Source: Candidatus Parcubacteria bacterium (lineage in GTDB: Bacteria > Patescibacteriota > Minisyncoccia > Phycocordibacterales > Zambryskibacteraceae). Taken from it: 6,158 bases of DNA. A program made the position numbers and the translations under genes. Positions 6,044-6,158 of this stretch are shown one piece after another; positions within the stretch are counted from its first letter, which is position 1, and the number at the start of each line of letters is the position of its first letter. Below the pieces are notes generated by a model, which ran no database searches, was not told the DNA's origin, and worked only from the letters and a program-made list of their open reading frames with translations. Where the stretch lies: contig JAIFWR010000022.1 of assembly GCA_019661805.1 (NCBI GenBank), forward strand, positions 1 to 6,158. Direction: 5' to 3'.

Positions 6044-6158
6044 GGAAGAAGAGTTGAGGAGCGTGCGGGACGGCGTCGTGACGCTCTCTTCTGGCGCGCT
6101 CGCAAGCTCGCGCCGCGAAAATAATTATTTCCCCGTCGTGGGCGAGGGGAGCCATGAG
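6033..6158 (+). CDS. Unrecognised protein, N-terminal fragment running off the window
   Basis: An ATG at 6033 opens a frame that stays open to the last base, giving 42 residues that begin MSSKEEELRSVRDGVV and include LSSGALASSRRENNYFPVV. It overlaps the end of the nuclease gene by 11 bases, the compact arrangement seen at the other junctions here, which supports translation from the same mRNA. No clear ribosome-binding site precedes it. I recognise no family in this short, charged, hydrophilic start, and there is no signal peptide. A GC-rich inverted repeat and an AT-only palindrome lie within it. Confidence 0.5.
   Translation, partial: MSSKEEELRSVRDGVVTLSSGALASSRRENNYFPVVGEGSHE
6093..6114 (+). 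repeat. GC-rich inverted repeat with a 6-bp stem
   Basis: GGCGCG at 6093-6098 is complementary to CGCGCC at 6109-6114, with a 10-base loop between. It lies inside the partial gene starting at 6033, so it may be only coding sequence. No T-run follows, so it does not look like an intrinsic terminator. Confidence 0.4.
6119..6130. repeat. 12-bp perfect AT-only palindrome
   Basis: AAATAATTATTT is its own reverse complement. It stands out in this GC-rich window and follows the inverted repeat at 6093-6114 by 4 bases. It could be an operator-like site or simply the Glu-Asn-Asn-Tyr-Phe codons of the partial gene. Confidence 0.35.

Overview
The window is GC-rich, gene-dense bacterial DNA. All supported genes lie on the + strand, and gaps are about 40 bases or less. 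The LeuS fragment, a membrane protein ending just before where a VirD4/HerA-type ATPase domain would begin, a sigma-region-4/HARE-type protein and short versions of housekeeping enzymes together resemble Candidate Phyla Radiation genomes of the Parcubacteria (Patescibacteria) type. That placement is from memory of protein character and has not been tested by search. TGA is used as a normal stop (leuS, the 2057 gene, mnmA), which argues against the TGA-recoding CPR lineages.

Layout. Positions 1-934 hold the 3' part of leuS, broken into two frames by a tandem CCAGG duplication at 443-452. Next is a promoter-like stretch (931-970) and a 345-residue protein (977-2014) that joins a sigma-70 region 4 helix-turn-helix to several winged-helix units, one clearly HARE-like. 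A probable operon follows: a membrane-anchored protein (2057-3301) resembling the N-terminal half of conjugative or HerA-like ATPases, mltG (3301-4182, stop and start overlapping) and mnmA (4145-5230, overlapping mltG by 38 bases). A 266-residue ATP-cone plus PD-(D/E)XK nuclease fusion (5243-6043) has its own extended -10 box, and overlaps the start of an unrecognised gene that runs off the window (6033-6158).

How they fit together. leuS and mnmA serve translation (leucyl-tRNA charging and s2U34 tRNA thiolation). MltG sets glycan chain length at the membrane. The 977 protein probably acts on transcription or DNA. The ATP-cone nuclease looks like a DNA enzyme gated by nucleotide levels.

The observations most worth following are the ATP-cone/nuclease fusion, the sigma4/winged-helix protein, the 5-bp duplication in leuS, and three extended -10 boxes placed so that transcription would begin at or within about 3 nt of the start codon, which suggests leaderless mRNAs. 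I see no tRNA, rRNA, CRISPR array, insertion sequence or convincing intrinsic terminator.
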